Source: RGEC01 sp964626685
Lineage (GTDB): Bacteria; Bacteroidota; Bacteroidia; NS11-12g; UBA955
Direction of reading: 5' to 3'
Assembly: GCA_964626685.1 (NCBI GenBank)
Contig: CAZVJY010000005.1
Coordinates: 1 to 64,000 of the forward strand
DNA length: 64,000 bases
The notes under the pieces are model-generated. The model saw only the letters and a program-made list of their open reading frames with translations. It ran no database searches and had not been told where the DNA came from. The position numbers and the translations under genes were made by a program. Below, piece after piece: positions 33,166 to 41,033 of this stretch. Position 1 is the stretch's first letter. Each line of letters starts with the position of its first letter.

Positions 33166-34176
33166 TTATTGGTTCATAATAAAGGAAGTAGTTTCTTCTA
33201 TGGATTCATTCAAAGGACGGTAACTGAAGGTTTTTAACAGGGATAAATTGACAGAGAGATAATGCGTTTTTAGCGATGTGCTTTTCAATCCTTGAGAGGG
33301 AAAAGGAAACGGAACCCCTATTCGTTCGGCCAGATGGGAAAAATGGTACAAGAAATAGAGTCGCCATCCACTCAGCGATATTCCCGGTGGTGATATACCA
33401 AACCCCAAAGCAAAGCGATTCAGTACTTCCCGGTATGAAATGTTTTCCGTTACGCACAGTACTTTTCGTCCGAAGCACGATTCTTCGTACATGGCAATCA
33501 TCATACCCACAACATCCCGCACACCGGTAAAACCATTTTCTCCCACAGGATAAAAAGGCAGTTTTTTCTTCACCAGCGCAGGTATTTGTCCGGATCCCGT
33601 GCTTTTTGGCCATGGACCAATAATGATACCCGGGCAAACAATGGCGGCGGCCAATCCTTCTTCAACACCTCGCCAAACTTCCCGCTCAGCCAGGTGTTTG
33701 CTAACAGCGTAGTGTGTGTTCTGTTCTGTTTCTTTCCAGGTTGTTGTTTCATTTACCACAACCTGCCCTTCAGCTCTTCCCAATGCAGCAACAGACGACA
33801 CATATACAAGGGTTTTTTGGTGAAGCAGGCAGGCGTTCACTACATGGGCGGTTCCCTGCACATTCGTTTCCATCATTTCTTTTTTATTTTTTGCTGAAAA
33901 CGACACCACCGCAGCAGCATGAAATACCACATCCACATTATTTACGAAACCGATCCACTCGTCAGGAGAGAGCAAATCACCCTCAACCCAGGTTATTTCT
34001 GATGTGTTTGCATCCGGGTAAAGTCCTGCCAGAGAATAAAACGCCGAAAGGCCACCGGTAGAGCGAACCAGTGCGGTTACACTATACCCTCTTTCAAGCA
34101 ATTGGTATACAAGATGCCCACCCACAAAACCGGACGCTCCTGTTACAAATGCTACTTTTTTACCAGCAACAAACAC
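33166..34176 (-). CDS. Extended SDR, NAD(P)-dependent epimerase/dehydratase family
   Basis: 336 residues. The Rossmann motif is VAFVTGASGFVGGHLVYQLLERGY at 8-31, with VDVVFHAAAVVSF, YVSSVAALG (catalytic Ser) and HYAVSKHLAE (catalytic Tyr and Lys). The C-terminal half with GVRDVVGMMIAMYEE and the long FPFPSQGLKSTSLKTHYLSV tail is like the 3-beta-hydroxysteroid dehydrogenase/dihydroflavonol reductase-type subgroup. The substrate is unknown. It has its own promoter (TACCTTTG, ending 5 nt before the GTG start) and no operon partner. Confidence 0.8.
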   Translation of the reverse strand: MFVAGKKVAFVTGASGFVGGHLVYQLLERGYSVTALVRSTGGLSAFYSLAGLYPDANTSEITWVEGDLLSPDEWIGFVNNVDVVFHAAAVVSFSAKNKKEMMETNVQGTAHVVNACLLHQKTLVYVSSVAALGRAEGQVVVNETTTWKETEQNTHYAVSKHLAEREVWRGVEEGLAAAIVCPGIIIGPWPKSTGSGQIPALVKKKLPFYPVGENGFTGVRDVVGMMIAMYEESCFGRKVLCVTENISYREVLNRFALGFGISPPGISLSGWRLYFLYHFSHLAERIGVPFPFPSQGLKSTSLKTHYLSVNLSLLKTFSYRPLNESIEETTSFIMNQ

Positions 34177-34181
34177 ACAAA

Positions 34182-34189
34182 CAAAGGTA
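34182..34189 (-). promoter_or_regulatory. -7 promoter box for the extended SDR gene
   Basis: TACCTTTG on the minus strand, an exact TAnnTTTG match; 5-nt spacer to GTG at 34176. Confidence 0.6.
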
Positions 34190-34259
34190 GTATCAATTCA
34201 ACCAAACAAAGAATTCAAACGTGAATAATTGAGGAGAACAAAAGAATATACTTGTTTGA

Positions 34260-34409
34260 GTTTTTTCTCCAATTGTAACCATGATATAACAGGCCCTCTC
34301 TCGTCTTGCACTACAGCGGCTATAACAGCTTCCACCAGAAAAACCAGCCACAATTCCAAAGATTCTCATTCAGCACAGATAAATAAAAAGAGGCTTCGGC
34401 CCCTTTTTT
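34260..34409 (+). ncRNA. Candidate small RNA ending in a UUCG-loop terminator
   Basis: The gap between two divergent genes has a strong terminator on the plus strand (34385-34409) although no plus-strand gene lies upstream of it. TATACTTG at 34247-34254 matches TAnnTTTG except one base and would start an RNA near 34260, about 150 nt long. A 66-codon open frame crosses the region but has no recognisable content and runs through the terminator. I could not match the RNA to a known family. The alternative is a leader or read-through stop for transcription from the divergent promoter. Confidence 0.35.
34385..34409 (+). terminator. Terminator hairpin with TTCG tetraloop before aroQ
   Basis: The left arm AAAAAGAGGC and right arm GCCCCTTTTT close a TTCG loop (one A/C mismatch), followed by another T. 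It lies just upstream of the aroQ promoter. Confidence 0.7.
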
Positions 34410-34426
34410 ATTGCACACACGGGTTT

Positions 34427-34434
34427 TAGCTTTG
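34427..34434 (+). promoter_or_regulatory. -7 promoter box 4 nt before aroQ
   Basis: TAGCTTTG, an exact TAnnTTTG match; spacer CAAT leads to ATG at 34439. Confidence 0.65.
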
Positions 34435-34438
34435 CAAT

Positions 34439-34876
34439 ATGAAGATTTTCGTAATCAATGGGCCCAACCTAAATCTTACCGGAACCCGTGAGCCCCATGT
34501 TTATGGAACGGAAAGCTTCGAAATGTGGTTACCTGCAGTGCGTGCAAAAAACCCAACCCTTCAGATTGAATATTATCAGTCTAATGTGGAAGGAGAAATC
34601 ATCAATGCATTGCAAGAGGCTGCGTTTGAACAAAAGGTTTCAGGTATTGTGCTGAATGCAGGAGCCTACACCCATACCAGCATCGCCATCGCCGATGCCG
34701 TAGCCGCTATACCTGTTCCTGTTATTGCCGTGCATATGAGCAACCCGCTTTCCCGCGAGCCCGAGCGCCATACCGACCTGTTGCTTGGAAAGTGCCTTGG
34801 TGTGATCAGTGGCTTGGGTATGAAAAGTTACGAATTGGCGATAGGGTATTTAGCCGAGTCTAACAGCAATTTATAA
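34439..34876 (+). CDS. aroQ: 3-Dehydroquinate dehydratase, type II
   Basis: Third step of the shikimate pathway, in the cytosol as a dodecamer. The signature is at the start, MKIFVINGPNLNLTGTREPHVYG, with catalytic Tyr in the flexible lid. NAGAYTHTSIAIADA holds the substrate-binding Asn, and VHMSNPLSREPERH has the catalytic His. The 145-residue length is standard. A promoter box stands 4 nt before the ATG and a hairpin follows the gene, so it is a single-gene unit. It works downstream of the DAHP synthase at 6.4 kb. Confidence 0.95.
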   Translation: MKIFVINGPNLNLTGTREPHVYGTESFEMWLPAVRAKNPTLQIEYYQSNVEGEIINALQEAAFEQKVSGIVLNAGAYTHTSIAIADAVAAIPVPVIAVHMSNPLSREPERHTDLLLGKCLGVISGLGMKSYELAIGYLAESNSNL

Positions 34877-34900
34877 GCAATCTAATATAAGGCACAAACA

Positions 34901-34930
34901 ACAAAAAATCAACAACTTATGATTTTTTGT
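34901..34930 (+). terminator. AT-rich inverted repeat after aroQ, possible terminator
   Basis: ACAAAAAATC (34901-34910) is perfectly repeated inverted as GATTTTTTGT (34921-34930) around a 10-nt loop. The right arm carries a T6 run. The stem has few G/C pairs, so strength is uncertain. Confidence 0.5.
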
Positions 34931-34939
34931 GTCCAGATT

Positions 34940-34955
34940 CGTGACATTTATCACA
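34940..34955. promoter_or_regulatory. Crp/Fnr-family operator upstream of the cbb3 oxidase locus
   Basis: CGTGACATTTATCACA matches the palindrome TGTGA-N6-TCACA at 9 of 10 defined bases. It stands about 50 bp before ccoI and after the aroQ hairpin, the position expected for an activator of the cco operon. Confidence 0.55.
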
Positions 34956-34964
34956 CCCGCAACT

Positions 34965-34978
34965 AACAAACGTTTGTT
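34965..34978. repeat. 14-bp perfect palindrome before ccoI
   Basis: AACAAACGTTTGTT is self-complementary over 14 bases and lies between the Crp/Fnr-like site and the ccoI start. It may be a second operator or part of the promoter; no exact TAnnTTTG box is visible here. Confidence 0.4.
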
Positions 34979-35006
34979 GTTTTGGTTTTGAAAAACCACC
35001 CCATTG

Positions 35007-37388
35007 ATGCCGTCGGACATCAAGTCAACCATATTGCCTTGTGCCCATTGTGGTACTTCCCCCGGTGAAAATCCAGTACTTGCCCTGGGACAAGTATTTT
35101 GCTGTAATGGCTGCAGATCTGTTTATCAGATTTTAAACGAGGGGGGGCTTTGTGGTTATTATAAGGTAGGAGGACAACCATTCAAGCCTACCGAAAAAAA
35201 AGAAGATGGGGATGTCGCATCCTGGAATTTGATGCAAAAGGAGTTTACCTTGTATGAATCCGCTGACAAAGTAACGGTTTTATACCACATTCCAGATATG
35301 CATTGCAGTAGCTGTATTTGGCTTCTGGAAAAACTTCCCCAGCTGGAAAAAGGCATATTGGGAAGCAGGGTAGATTTTGGCAAGAAGCAACTTACAGTAA
35401 CCTATAATCCTAAAAAAACAACATTTGGCTTGTTGGTGGCCCTTCTCATCAGCGTTGGATATACACCATCTCTGATTCCGGAGGATCGCAGGGAAGAGAA
35501 AACCCGGCATGACCGAAAAACCCTTAGCCGTCTAGGTGTGGCCGGTTTCTGTGCCGGCAACATCATGTTGTTCAGTTTCCCGCAATACCTGGGACTAGAT
35601 GCTGCCACACAGAACGACTTTTCTCAGATGTTTAATATGTTAAACCTGGGTCTTTCCATTCCTTTGCTGTTCTATGGTGGTGGAGATTATATCAGGGAAT
35701 TTGTGACAGCATTTCGCTTTCGCACAATTTCCGTTAAAGTTTCCCTCGCACTGGGTATGGGCACTTTGTGGCTTCGCAGTGTTTATGAGATTGCTTCGGG
35801 TGCCGGAATCGGGTACTTTGATAGCCTAGCCGGACTTGTTTTTTTTCTGTTGCTGGGAACCTGGCTGCAAAATCGCACGTTTGACCATTTGCGGTTTGGT
35901 GAAAAAGCCAGACACTTTTTTCCTTTGGTGGCTAAGGTAAAAACCGCAGAAGGGTTTGGCTACAAAAGGGTTTCTGAACTCATCCCAGGCGACAGACTTT
36001 GGGTAAACTCAGGAGAAATCTTACCTGCAGATGCCATTCTAATGAGCGTAACAGCATCCATAGATTATGCCTATGTCACAGGCGAAAGCACTCCCTCGGC
36101 GAAGGTGGCCGGTGAAATGATTTATGGTGGAGGCCGAAATGCCGGAGATGCCATATCCCTTGAAGTAATTAAAACCTTTGAACAGGGCCGGTTTAATGAA
36201 ATATGGAAGTCGGCGGAACAAACCACGGACCATAAAACACAGACAGCGGAGTGGGAGCGAAAAATAAGTGCAATCTTTTTGGCAACCACTCTGCTAATAG
36301 CTGCCTTTACGTTGTTATATGGTTTGTTTTTCCGTCCTGAAAACATCTGGTTTCCAGTGGTGGCAGTTTTAATGGTCGCCTGTCCCTGTGCCCTGGCCTT
36401 AGCACCGCCGTTTGCCTACAACATTGTGGCAAATAAACTGGCTGCTATGGGTTTGTTTTTGAGAAAAACAGAAGTGGTGGGGATTTTAGGCGATACAAAA
36501 AATATGGTTTTTGATAAAACAGGAACCATTACAGACCCCGACAAAACAGATGTAATGATCCCTGACAGTTTCTCTGCAACACAAAAGGACATGTTGCGAG
36601 CCTTCGCATTTTGCAGCAATCACCCAATCAGCCGGGCCCTATCACAGGATGTGGTTGGCAGACCGATTTGCCAAATAGAAAACTTTGCAGAAATAGCAGG
36701 CCGTGGAATCCGTGGGGAATGTGGCGGACAGATACTGAAACTTGGCAATGCGGCATGGGTTGGCAAACAGATACAAGAGCCCGGTATGGTATATTTTTCG
36801 GTAAATGAAAAGATACTGCCAGGTATTGAGGTAAAAAACGCATACCGCGAAGGGCTGTCCGAAACCTTGCAAGCGCTGAAAGACCGAAAAATATCTCTGC
36901 AGCTTTCAACCGGTGATGGAAATAAACAACGTGCTGCTGTTGAGAATGATCTGGGCCCATGGTTTGATTCTATGTGGTTTGAACAACTACCCGGCGAGAA
37001 AGCGGCATTGGTAAAAGTGCTTCGGAAGCAGGGAAAAACCATTATGGTGGGCGATGGCCTCAATGACGCAGGTGCCCTAAAAGCCGGGGATGTGGGCATG
37101 GTTATTTCCGAAAACACCAACAATTTTACTCCAGAGGCCGATGCGATTTTACTGGCAAAAAACATCCGCAAACTCCCGGAAATGCTGGACCTTACCAGAA
37201 AAGCCAATACGGTAGTAAAAGAAACATTTTTTATTAGCCTGATTTATAACAGTGCGGCTCTGACCTTGGCAGCAACCGGTGGGCTTACACCGCTGATTGC
37301 CGCCATCATCATGCCGGTGGGAAGCTCTGTGCTGATGTTATATGCCTGGGGTCGTTCCAAACACATTGTGAAAGGAGCAGAAAGCTGA
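35007..37388 (+). CDS. ccoI: Copper-transporting P1B-type ATPase for cbb3 oxidase assembly
   Basis: Moves copper across the inner membrane for insertion in cbb3 oxidase (CcoI/FixI). The N-terminus has extra Cys motifs (CAHCG, FCCNGC) typical of the FixI type, then a heavy-metal domain DMHCSSC at 98-103. About eight TM helices follow, with the transport motif CPC at 459-461, phosphorylation site DKTGT at 503 and GDGLND at 682-687. It has 793 residues from ATG 35007. The next gene overlaps it by 1 base. The position upstream of ccoN is the usual arrangement in this phylum and fits a role in maturing the oxidase rather than copper resistance. Confidence 0.92.
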   Translation: MPSDIKSTILPCAHCGTSPGENPVLALGQVFCCNGCRSVYQILNEGGLCGYYKVGGQPFKPTEKKEDGDVASWNLMQKEFTLYESADKVTVLYHIPDMHCSSCIWLLEKLPQLEKGILGSRVDFGKKQLTVTYNPKKTTFGLLVALLISVGYTPSLIPEDRREEKTRHDRKTLSRLGVAGFCAGNIMLFSFPQYLGLDAATQNDFSQMFNMLNLGLSIPLLFYGGGDYIREFVTAFRFRTISVKVSLALGMGTLWLRSVYEIASGAGIGYFDSLAGLVFFLLLGTWLQNRTFDHLRFGEKARHFFPLVAKVKTAEGFGYKRVSELIPGDRLWVNSGEILPADAILMSVTASIDYAYVTGESTPSAKVAGEMIYGGGRNAGDAISLEVIKTFEQGRFNEIWKSAEQTTDHKTQTAEWERKISAIFLATTLLIAAFTLLYGLFFRPENIWFPVVAVLMVACPCALALAPPFAYNIVANKLAAMGLFLRKTEVVGILGDTKNMVFDKTGTITDPDKTDVMIPDSFSATQKDMLRAFAFCSNHPISRALSQDVVGRPICQIENFAEIAGRGIRGECGGQILKLGNAAWVGKQIQEPGMVYFSVNEKILPGIEVKNAYREGLSETLQALKDRKISLQLSTGDGNKQRAAVENDLGPWFDSMWFEQLPGEKAALVKVLRKQGKTIMVGDGLNDAGALKAGDVGMVISENTNNFTPEADAILLAKNIRKLPEMLDLTRKANTVVKETFFISLIYNSAALTLAATGGLTPLIAAIIMPVGSSVLMLYAWGRSKHIVKGAES

Positions 37389-37546
37389 TGGATATTCTGT
37401 TTTTGCTGGTAATATGCTCTGTTTCACTGGCCATTATTTTTCTGCTGGTTTTTATCTGGTGGGTAAAAAACGGCCAGTCAGATGATCTGGAAACGCCCGC
37501 CCACCGCATGCTCTTTGATGACAAACCCAATATTACAAATACTTAA
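37388..37546 (+). CDS. ccoS: cbb3 oxidase maturation protein CcoS
   Basis: A 52-residue protein encoded between ccoI and ccoN, starting at the last base of the ccoI stop. Residues about 2-26 form one TM helix (MDILFLLVICSVSLAIIFLL, then VFIWWVKNG), and the short acidic cytosolic tail has the typical sequence after it (GQSDDLETPAHRMLFDD). CcoS is needed to insert cofactors in CcoN. The gene is easily missed because of its size. Position and the W-x-x-K/N-G-Q-x-D-D-L pattern support the name. Confidence 0.88.
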   Translation: MDILFLLVICSVSLAIIFLLVFIWWVKNGQSDDLETPAHRMLFDDKPNITNT

Positions 37547-37552
37547 TTAGCT

Positions 37553-39694
37553 ATGAATACAGAACCGTTTTATTACAACAACCGAATCGTCAGAAATTTT
37601 GCTTACGCCACCATGATATGGGGGATTATTGGTATGCTGGTGGGTGTTATCATCGCTTTTCAGCTCGTAGAGCCCAGGCTCAACATGACTTCGTGGACAA
37701 CATTTGGTCGTGTCCGTCCCCTGCACACCAATGCCGTAATTTTCGCTTTTATAGGCAATGCCATTTTTATGGGGATATACCACAGCCTGCAGCGGTTGCT
37801 AAAAGCGCGTATCTTTTCCGATGGCCTTGCCAACCTTCACTTTTGGTTGTGGCAACTGATCATTGTAAGCGCTGTCATTACCCTGCCTTTGGGAATCACC
37901 ACTAGCAAAGAATATGCAGAGTTGGAATGGCCGATTGACATTGCCATTACCCTTACCTGGGTGGTTTTTGGTATCAACATGTTTGGAACCATCATTAAGC
38001 GCCGAGAAAAACACATTTATGTTGGGATCTGGTTTTACATTGCTACCTGGGTAACTGTGGCCATGTTGCACATCGTAAATAGTATGGAAATTCCTGTAAC
38101 ATTCCTAAAAAGCTACAGCTGGTATGCAGGAGTTCAGGATGCACTGGTTCAATGGTGGTATGGTCATAATGCAGTAGCGTTTTTTCTCACAACGCCTTTT
38201 TTGGGATTGATGTATTATTATATGCCTAAAATGGCGCAACGTCCCATTTATTCGTATAAGTTATCCATTCTACACTTTTGGTCACTTATATTTATTTATA
38301 TCTGGGCCGGACCGCATCACCTTTTGTATAGCTCATTGCCGGACTGGGCTCAAAACCTGGGCGTGGTATTCAGTATTATGCTGATAGCGCCGAGCTGGGG
38401 CGGTATGTTGAACGGGCTATTAACCTTGCGCGGTGCCTGGGACAAAGTGCGCGATGATGTGTTGCTAAAATTTATGGTGGTGGGTCTTACCGCTTATGGC
38501 ATGGCCACGTTTGAAGGTCCGATGCTTTCACTGAAAAATATCAATGCAATTGCCCACTTTACCGATTGGGTGGTAGCACATGTGCATGTGGGGGCACTGG
38601 GGTGGAACGGATTTTTAACCTTTGCCATGCTTTACTATACCATTCCCAGAATATTTAATACAAACTTATATTCTCAGAAAGCTGCCAATGTGCACTTCTG
38701 GCTAGGTACGCTGGGCATAATATTCTATGCAGTTCCCATGTATTTCAGTGGCTGGACACAAGGCATGATGTGGAAAGAACTGAACCCCGATGGTTCGCTC
38801 ATGTACAGCTTTTTACAAAGCACCGAGCGTGTCATGTTCATGCACACGCTGCGAGGAATTGGCGGGGTTTTGTATCTGAGTGGTGCCATCATAATGGTGT
38901 GGAATCTGTTGAAAACAGCTTCATCCGGTAAACTGATCGATAATGAGGCTACAAGCTATACCGCGGTGCATTCAGAGACATCAGAAAAACCGGCCTTCTG
39001 GCACAAATGGATTGAGGTTAGGCCCATGACGATGCTTGTCTTTTCCCTGGTGGTCGTGGCCATTGGTGGTATTGTGCAAATGATTCCCACGTTTGTGGTA
39101 AAAAGCAATGTGCCAACCATCTCCACCGTAACCCCATACTCTCCGCTAGAACTTACAGGAAGAGACATATACATCCGTGAAGGGTGTAATGCCTGTCACA
39201 GTCAAATGGTAAGGCCTTTTCCAAGCGAAACCCTTCGTTACGGAGATTATTCAAAGGCCGGCGAAGGTATTTATGACCATCCTTTTTTGTGGGGCTCCAA
39301 ACGCACGGGTCCGGATTTGAGCCGTGGTGGACAAAAGAGCAATCCAAACACATATAAAGATGAGGAGTGGCACTGGCGGCACATGAATAATCCGCGCGAC
39401 CTGAATCCCAAGTCCATCATGCCTGCCTATGAATGGTTGTGCGACAATAACAATGAAGTGGATTTAACGACCCTCAAAGCCAAAATTAAAGCCCTAAGGG
39501 TTGTGGGAGTGCCTTATGAAAAAGGATTTGAAAACACAGCAGAAGAATTGTATAGCAAAGAGGCAAAAGTGATTTCGGACAAACTAAAAGCAAGGGGCAT
39601 AAAAACCAGTACAAGAACTGAAATAATAGCACTCATTGCCTACTTGCACAAGCTCGGCAGAGACATTGAACCACCAGTGCAGTCTCAAAACTAA
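37553..39694 (+). CDS. ccoNO: cbb3-type cytochrome c oxidase, fused CcoN-CcoO subunit
   Basis: One 713-residue chain joins subunit I and subunit II. Residues 1-480 are CcoN with about 12 TM helices and heme/copper ligands (VRPLHTNAVIFAF, WYGHNAVAFF, GPHHLLYS, WVVAHVHVGALGWNG). After a linker (about 470-490) and a TM helix, CcoO carries its single heme c site CNACH at 545-549, followed by SQMVRPF and a Met region (SIMPAY). Most bacteria encode CcoN and CcoO separately; the fusion is common in Bacteroidota. It reduces O2 with high affinity, using electrons from menaquinone by way of cytochromes. Confidence 0.93.
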   Translation: MNTEPFYYNNRIVRNFAYATMIWGIIGMLVGVIIAFQLVEPRLNMTSWTTFGRVRPLHTNAVIFAFIGNAIFMGIYHSLQRLLKARIFSDGLANLHFWLWQLIIVSAVITLPLGITTSKEYAELEWPIDIAITLTWVVFGINMFGTIIKRREKHIYVGIWFYIATWVTVAMLHIVNSMEIPVTFLKSYSWYAGVQDALVQWWYGHNAVAFFLTTPFLGLMYYYMPKMAQRPIYSYKLSILHFWSLIFIYIWAGPHHLLYSSLPDWAQNLGVVFSIMLIAPSWGGMLNGLLTLRGAWDKVRDDVLLKFMVVGLTAYGMATFEGPMLSLKNINAIAHFTDWVVAHVHVGALGWNGFLTFAMLYYTIPRIFNTNLYSQKAANVHFWLGTLGIIFYAVPMYFSGWTQGMMWKELNPDGSLMYSFLQSTERVMFMHTLRGIGGVLYLSGAIIMVWNLLKTASSGKLIDNEATSYTAVHSETSEKPAFWHKWIEVRPMTMLVFSLVVVAIGGIVQMIPTFVVKSNVPTISTVTPYSPLELTGRDIYIREGCNACHSQMVRPFPSETLRYGDYSKAGEGIYDHPFLWGSKRTGPDLSRGGQKSNPNTYKDEEWHWRHMNNPRDLNPKSIMPAYEWLCDNNNEVDLTTLKAKIKALRVVGVPYEKGFENTAEELYSKEAKVISDKLKARGIKTSTRTEIIALIAYLHKLGRDIEPPVQSQN

Positions 39695-39709
39695 AAACAA
39701 GATATCGCT

Positions 39710-39874
39710 ATGATAAATAAAATGTTAGGACACGTGAATGGGGCTGATTTCTGGCTCGTTACATCGCTGCTCATCTTTTTGGTTTTTTTCATCGGGATGG
39801 CTGTTCATCTCATAACCATGAGGAAGAACCGGGTGGAACAATTAAAAAATATACCCTTCAACGAAAACAACTAA
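39710..39874 (+). CDS. ccoQ: cbb3 oxidase small subunit CcoQ
   Basis: A 54-residue protein in the gap between ccoNO and ccoP. It has one TM helix (residues about 15-36: WLVTSLLIFLVFFIGMAVHL) and a basic tail (TMRKNRVEQLKN), with the length and position of CcoQ/FixQ, which stabilises the complex. It begins 15 nt after ccoNO and ends 4 nt before ccoP. Sequence conservation in this family is weak, so the name rests mainly on position and topology. Confidence 0.8.
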   Translation: MINKMLGHVNGADFWLVTSLLIFLVFFIGMAVHLITMRKNRVEQLKNIPFNENN

Positions 39875-39878
39875 ACCC

Positions 39879-41012
39879 ATGAAAAATTTGCTAAGAATTC
39901 TTACCATCATGAGTTTGCTCATGATTATACCCATTGCCATTTTTGTATTAATGCCCAAGTTGGCAGAATGGGTAAACCAGCAACAATGGAGTCAGACACT
40001 TTGGATGACCATTATAGGCTTTGGCTTGATGGCCATTTTCATAGGCCTCGACTTACTGAACAGGGTTCAGATCTATCAACGGTGGACCACGACCCCGGAT
40101 ACAGAAAAAGAAACATTTTGGAGTCAATCTTTTATGAAGCAGCGCCTTGGGTTTTTAAGAACCTCTGTAATTGTGCTCTTGGTATTGTCACTTATCCTGT
40201 TTTTCACCGTTTTTTTCCTCATGATTTTGCCTAAAGCACCCCAGGGAAACTGGTATTTGTGGACCCTAAAGGTCACAGGATTGGGCATTGCCCTGGGGGT
40301 TCTTATGTTATTAAACGCTGTTGTTTACCTGAACAGAGGAAAGCAGGTTGTTTTGGGTATGATTGAAAAGAAGGTGGACGAAAAATTACCTAAAACACTC
40401 TCCCTGGTGGACAAACTGTTTCAAATTAAACCTTCGTTTATGGATGCCGATGTGGATTTAAAAGAAGACTTTGATGGTATTAGCGAACTTGACAATCCAC
40501 CGCCACCCTGGTTTATGTGGATGTTTTATTCCTGTGTGATTTTTGCAGGTGTTTATTTGGTACGGTATAGTTGGTTGAACTACGCTCCCAATCAAAAAGA
40601 AGAATATGCCCAAAAAATGCAGAAACTGAACACCGAAAAAGCAGCTTATTTTGGGAAAGCGGCTGACAATGTGGATGAAAACACCGTAACCCTTGAAAAA
40701 TCTGCTGAAAAGCTGGCTGAAGCAAAAACCTTGTTTCAGGATAAATGCGCAGTTTGCCATGGTCAAAATGGTGAAGGGAAAAACGGCCCCAACCTTACCG
40801 ATGATTACTGGATACATGGTAACAGCGTGAAAGAGGTTTTCAAAACCATCAAATACGGTGTGCTGGAAAAAGGAATGGTCGCCTGGAAAGAGCAGATTTC
40901 TCCTTCTAAAATGAGTGCAGTGTCTTCTTATGTACTTTCCTTAAGAGGCACTAATCCTGCCGGTGCAGCGCCTCCTCAGGGCAAAAAATTGGAGCCCAAG
41001 GAGAAGTTCTAA
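39879..41012 (+). CDS. ccoP: cbb3 oxidase cytochrome c subunit CcoP, single-heme form
   Basis: 377 residues. Two to four TM helices fill the first roughly 150 residues. The CcoP signature DGISELDNPPPPWFMWMFY (about 200-218) precedes another TM helix, and the periplasmic C-terminus has one cytochrome c site CAVCH at 290-294 with a Met ligand region (KGMVAWKEQISP). Classical proteobacterial CcoP carries two hemes c; only one CxxCH is present here. It delivers electrons to the CcoNO core. Confidence 0.9.
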   Translation: MKNLLRILTIMSLLMIIPIAIFVLMPKLAEWVNQQQWSQTLWMTIIGFGLMAIFIGLDLLNRVQIYQRWTTTPDTEKETFWSQSFMKQRLGFLRTSVIVLLVLSLILFFTVFFLMILPKAPQGNWYLWTLKVTGLGIALGVLMLLNAVVYLNRGKQVVLGMIEKKVDEKLPKTLSLVDKLFQIKPSFMDADVDLKEDFDGISELDNPPPPWFMWMFYSCVIFAGVYLVRYSWLNYAPNQKEEYAQKMQKLNTEKAAYFGKAADNVDENTVTLEKSAEKLAEAKTLFQDKCAVCHGQNGEGKNGPNLTDDYWIHGNSVKEVFKTIKYGVLEKGMVAWKEQISPSKMSAVSSYVLSLRGTNPAGAAPPQGKKLEPKEKF

Positions 41013-41033
41013 GCCGAAGGGGAAGCCCGCAAA

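Noticed and set aside
34229..34429. 66-codon plus-strand ORF before aroQ
   Set aside because: No recognisable composition or motif, it reads through a strong terminator and into the aroQ promoter; kept only as part of a possible small RNA.
39728..39735. CACGTG in ccoQ, and others near 50174 and 57604, as further parS sites
   Set aside because: They lack the flanking TTT...AAA arms needed for the parS core; only three sites carry the full 12-bp palindrome.
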